This document shows positions 62,394 through 64,000 of a DNA stretch of 64,000 nt, piece after piece. A program made the translations under genes and the position numbers. Source of the stretch: Ruminococcus_G sp050944435 (GTDB lineage Bacteria > Bacillota > Clostridia > Lachnospirales > Lachnospiraceae). The first letter of the stretch is position 1. Each line of letters starts with the position of its first letter. The stretch lies in assembly GCA_050944435.1 (NCBI GenBank), contig JBMNRB010000005.1, forward strand, positions 1-64,000, in the 5' to 3' direction. Under the pieces are notes generated by a model. It was not told the DNA's origin. It searched no databases and saw only the letters and a program-made list of their open reading frames with translations.

Positions 62394-63797
62394 ATGACGA
62401 AAAGAAAGAAAATACTGCTGATTATTTTAATTGTTTTCCTTGTGCTTCTTGCAGGGACATACATAGGGATGGCGATATATTTTGAACAGCATTTTTATTC
62501 CAATACGGTGATTAACGGGACGGACTGTTCACAGATGACTGTTGAGGAAGTGAAAGAAAAGCTGAAACAGCAGGTGAAAGAATATCGGCTGACGATAAAG
62601 GGCCGGGGCGACGCCAATGAGACGGTGACGGCGGAAACACTTAAACTGGCCTATAAAGATGACGGCTCGGTGGAGCAGCTTTTGGAAAAGCAAAATCCAT
62701 GGCTTTGGCTTGTGAATGCTTTTCAGAATCATACATATGAGCAGCCTCTTTCTCTGAAAATGTCTGATGAAAGTATCGGTCAGGCGGTAGACGGTCTGGC
62801 CATGATGCAGGAGGAAAATATGACGGCGCCCAAGGATGCGTCCATTACCGTGCAGGATGGGGATTTTGTTGTTGTACCGGAGGAAGAGGGCACTCAGTTA
62901 AACCGGGATAAAGTAATCCAGGCGGTAAAAGAAGCGGTAACGGCCGATAAGGATACATTGGATCTGGAGGAAGCAGGCTGCTATGAAAGCCCGTCTGTTA
63001 CCCAGGATGATGCTTCTTTGAAAGAAAGAATGGAGAAACTGCAGCAGATGGTGTCCGCCAGTCTGACCATCGATTTTGGCAGCGGCCGCGTGGAGACGGT
63101 GGACAAAAGTCTGCTGATTCAGTGGATTACCCAGGATGAGTCGGGAAATGATATTTTTGACTCGGCAAAAGTGACAGAGTATGTGCAGCAGCTGGCAGAT
63201 ACATACGACACAGTTGGAAAGCATACGTTTACTACCACAGGCGGAGAAACGGTAACGCTGGATAAAGGCGATTACGGCTGGGAGATGGATGTGGCAACTA
63301 CTTCCGCCAATCTGCTGCAGGCTATTCAGGAACAGAAGCAGGGGGATTTTGAAGTCACTTACTCCAGTTCGGCCAAAAGCCGTGAGGAAAATGACATTGG
63401 AGATTCTTACATAGAGATATCCATTGAAGAACAGACGGTGTGGTGTTATGTGGATGGAGAACTTCTGGTGGAAACACCGGTGGTAACAGGATGTGTCAAT
63501 AACGGTACAGAGACGCCAAGCGGCGGCGTGTGGAAGGTAAAATCCAGAAAATCACCTTACACCATGAAGGGAAAGCCGGATGAAAACGGAGAACCTTCTT
63601 ACGTGGAAGAGGTGACTTACTGGGTGCCCTACAGTGAAGATTTCACCGTTGGTCTTCATGACTTATCTTCCAGGACGGAATACGGGGGAGACATCTATAT
63701 TACCAACGGTTCCCACGGATGTGTCAACACTCCCCTGGATGCCATGAAGCAGATTTATGATGTAGTGTCTTACGGCTTCCCGGTAATTGTTTATTAG
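62394..63797 (+). CDS. L,D-transpeptidase with PG_binding_4-type N-terminal region
   Basis: 467 residues. A membrane anchor (about 8-28) is followed by two alpha/beta peptidoglycan-binding-type repeats and a YkuD domain whose active site reads SHGCVNTP near residue 440 with the upstream GLHDLSS. It makes 3-3 crosslinks or anchors proteins to peptidoglycan. ATG at 62394 follows GGGGAG. Confidence 0.92.
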   Translation: MTKRKKILLIILIVFLVLLAGTYIGMAIYFEQHFYSNTVINGTDCSQMTVEEVKEKLKQQVKEYRLTIKGRGDANETVTAETLKLAYKDDGSVEQLLEKQNPWLWLVNAFQNHTYEQPLSLKMSDESIGQAVDGLAMMQEENMTAPKDASITVQDGDFVVVPEEEGTQLNRDKVIQAVKEAVTADKDTLDLEEAGCYESPSVTQDDASLKERMEKLQQMVSASLTIDFGSGRVETVDKSLLIQWITQDESGNDIFDSAKVTEYVQQLADTYDTVGKHTFTTTGGETVTLDKGDYGWEMDVATTSANLLQAIQEQKQGDFEVTYSSSAKSREENDIGDSYIEISIEEQTVWCYVDGELLVETPVVTGCVNNGTETPSGGVWKVKSRKSPYTMKGKPDENGEPSYVEEVTYWVPYSEDFTVGLHDLSSRTEYGGDIYITNGSHGCVNTPLDAMKQIYDVVSYGFPVIVY

Positions 63798-63929
63798 CAA
63801 AAATTTAATTCTAAAAGATTCTTAAGGAATTCTTAAAACTTACTGCGGATGGTTGTGTTTTCAGAAAAATAATGATATGTTAAAGATAACCTATGGAGGG
63901 ATTTTCCTGTAATCCGGGAGGTGAGAATT

Positions 63930-64000
63930 ATGAAAGCATATCTGAAAAAAGCAGTAAGTTTGATTGTGACCCTGATTTTGGTAACGGGGAGCAGTTTTTC
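63930..64000 (+). CDS. Start of a secreted protein, cut by the window edge
   Basis: Twenty-three codons starting MKAYLKKAVSLIVTL look like a signal peptide (basic start, then a hydrophobic core). GGGAGGTGAG precedes the ATG at 63930. The rest lies outside the window. Confidence 0.6.
   Translation, partial: MKAYLKKAVSLIVTLILVTGSSF

Overview
The window reads as a chromosomal segment of a Gram-positive, probably spore-forming gut-type clostridium, most likely in or near Lachnospiraceae. The pointers are AGGAGG-type ribosome binding sites, SpmB and CotF-like proteins, an archaeal/vacuolar-type ATPase, a T7SS of the EssC/WXG100 kind, EFR1 ferredoxin and C_GCAxxG_C_C families, and a lysine riboswitch on dapA. 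There is no rRNA, IS element, prophage or CRISPR array. One tRNA gene (Lys, CTT) is present. Coding is dense on both strands.

Layout. 0.1-4 kb: a PurF-like protein that lacks the glutaminase cysteine, divergent from rpmG-secE-nusG-rplK-rplA, with twin L1-type operators. 4-12.4 kb: housekeeping and membrane genes (CNNM/CorC, zinc-ribbon protein, EFR1 ferredoxin, CmpB-like, SpmB, DUF885), then a lipoprotein coupled to trxB. 12.4-13.8 kb: tRNA-Lys, trxA, a 51-codon gene and trmB on the minus strand. 14-22.6 kb: a nine-gene V/A-type ATPase operon in the order H-C-I-K-F-E-A-B-D. 22.6-28 kb: a MATE exporter and a molybdate system (HTH/PBP regulator, modA, modB, modC, molbindin). 28-34 kb: a short Smr-like protein, TrkH/TrkA, spore coat proteins, a C_GCAxxG_C_C protein, DUF2284 and TenA.

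34-47 kb is the most distinctive region: a type VII secretion locus. It holds a membrane Ser/Thr kinase with an extracytoplasmic TPR domain, a 46-residue membrane protein, an FHA-EssC ATPase, a LytTR regulator, an EspG-like protein, a YukD-like ubiquitin fold, a helical protein, five consecutive WXG100 proteins, a PP2C phosphatase and a polytopic protein carrying a kinase remnant without an N-lobe. Kinase, FHA reader and phosphatase in one locus suggest phosphorylation control of secretion. The kinase's order (cytosolic kinase fold, one membrane segment, outside domain) is that of YukC/EssB, for which no separate gene is seen.

47-64 kb: a cell-wall-type polysaccharide deacetylase, typA, a two-OB-fold SSB-like protein, a DUF1275 protein, dapA-dapB behind a lysine riboswitch with a terminator, an Asn/Asp-rich lipoprotein, an orphan eukaryotic-type HisA, an RpiR-controlled ABC importer of the 2-aminoethylphosphonate type with a saccharopine-dehydrogenase-like enzyme, long-form Hpf, an L,D-transpeptidase and the start of a secreted protein cut by the window edge. 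Starts were adjusted by Shine-Dalgarno spacing wherever the longest open frame was unlikely. Family names come from recognition of the sequence and were not checked against a database.
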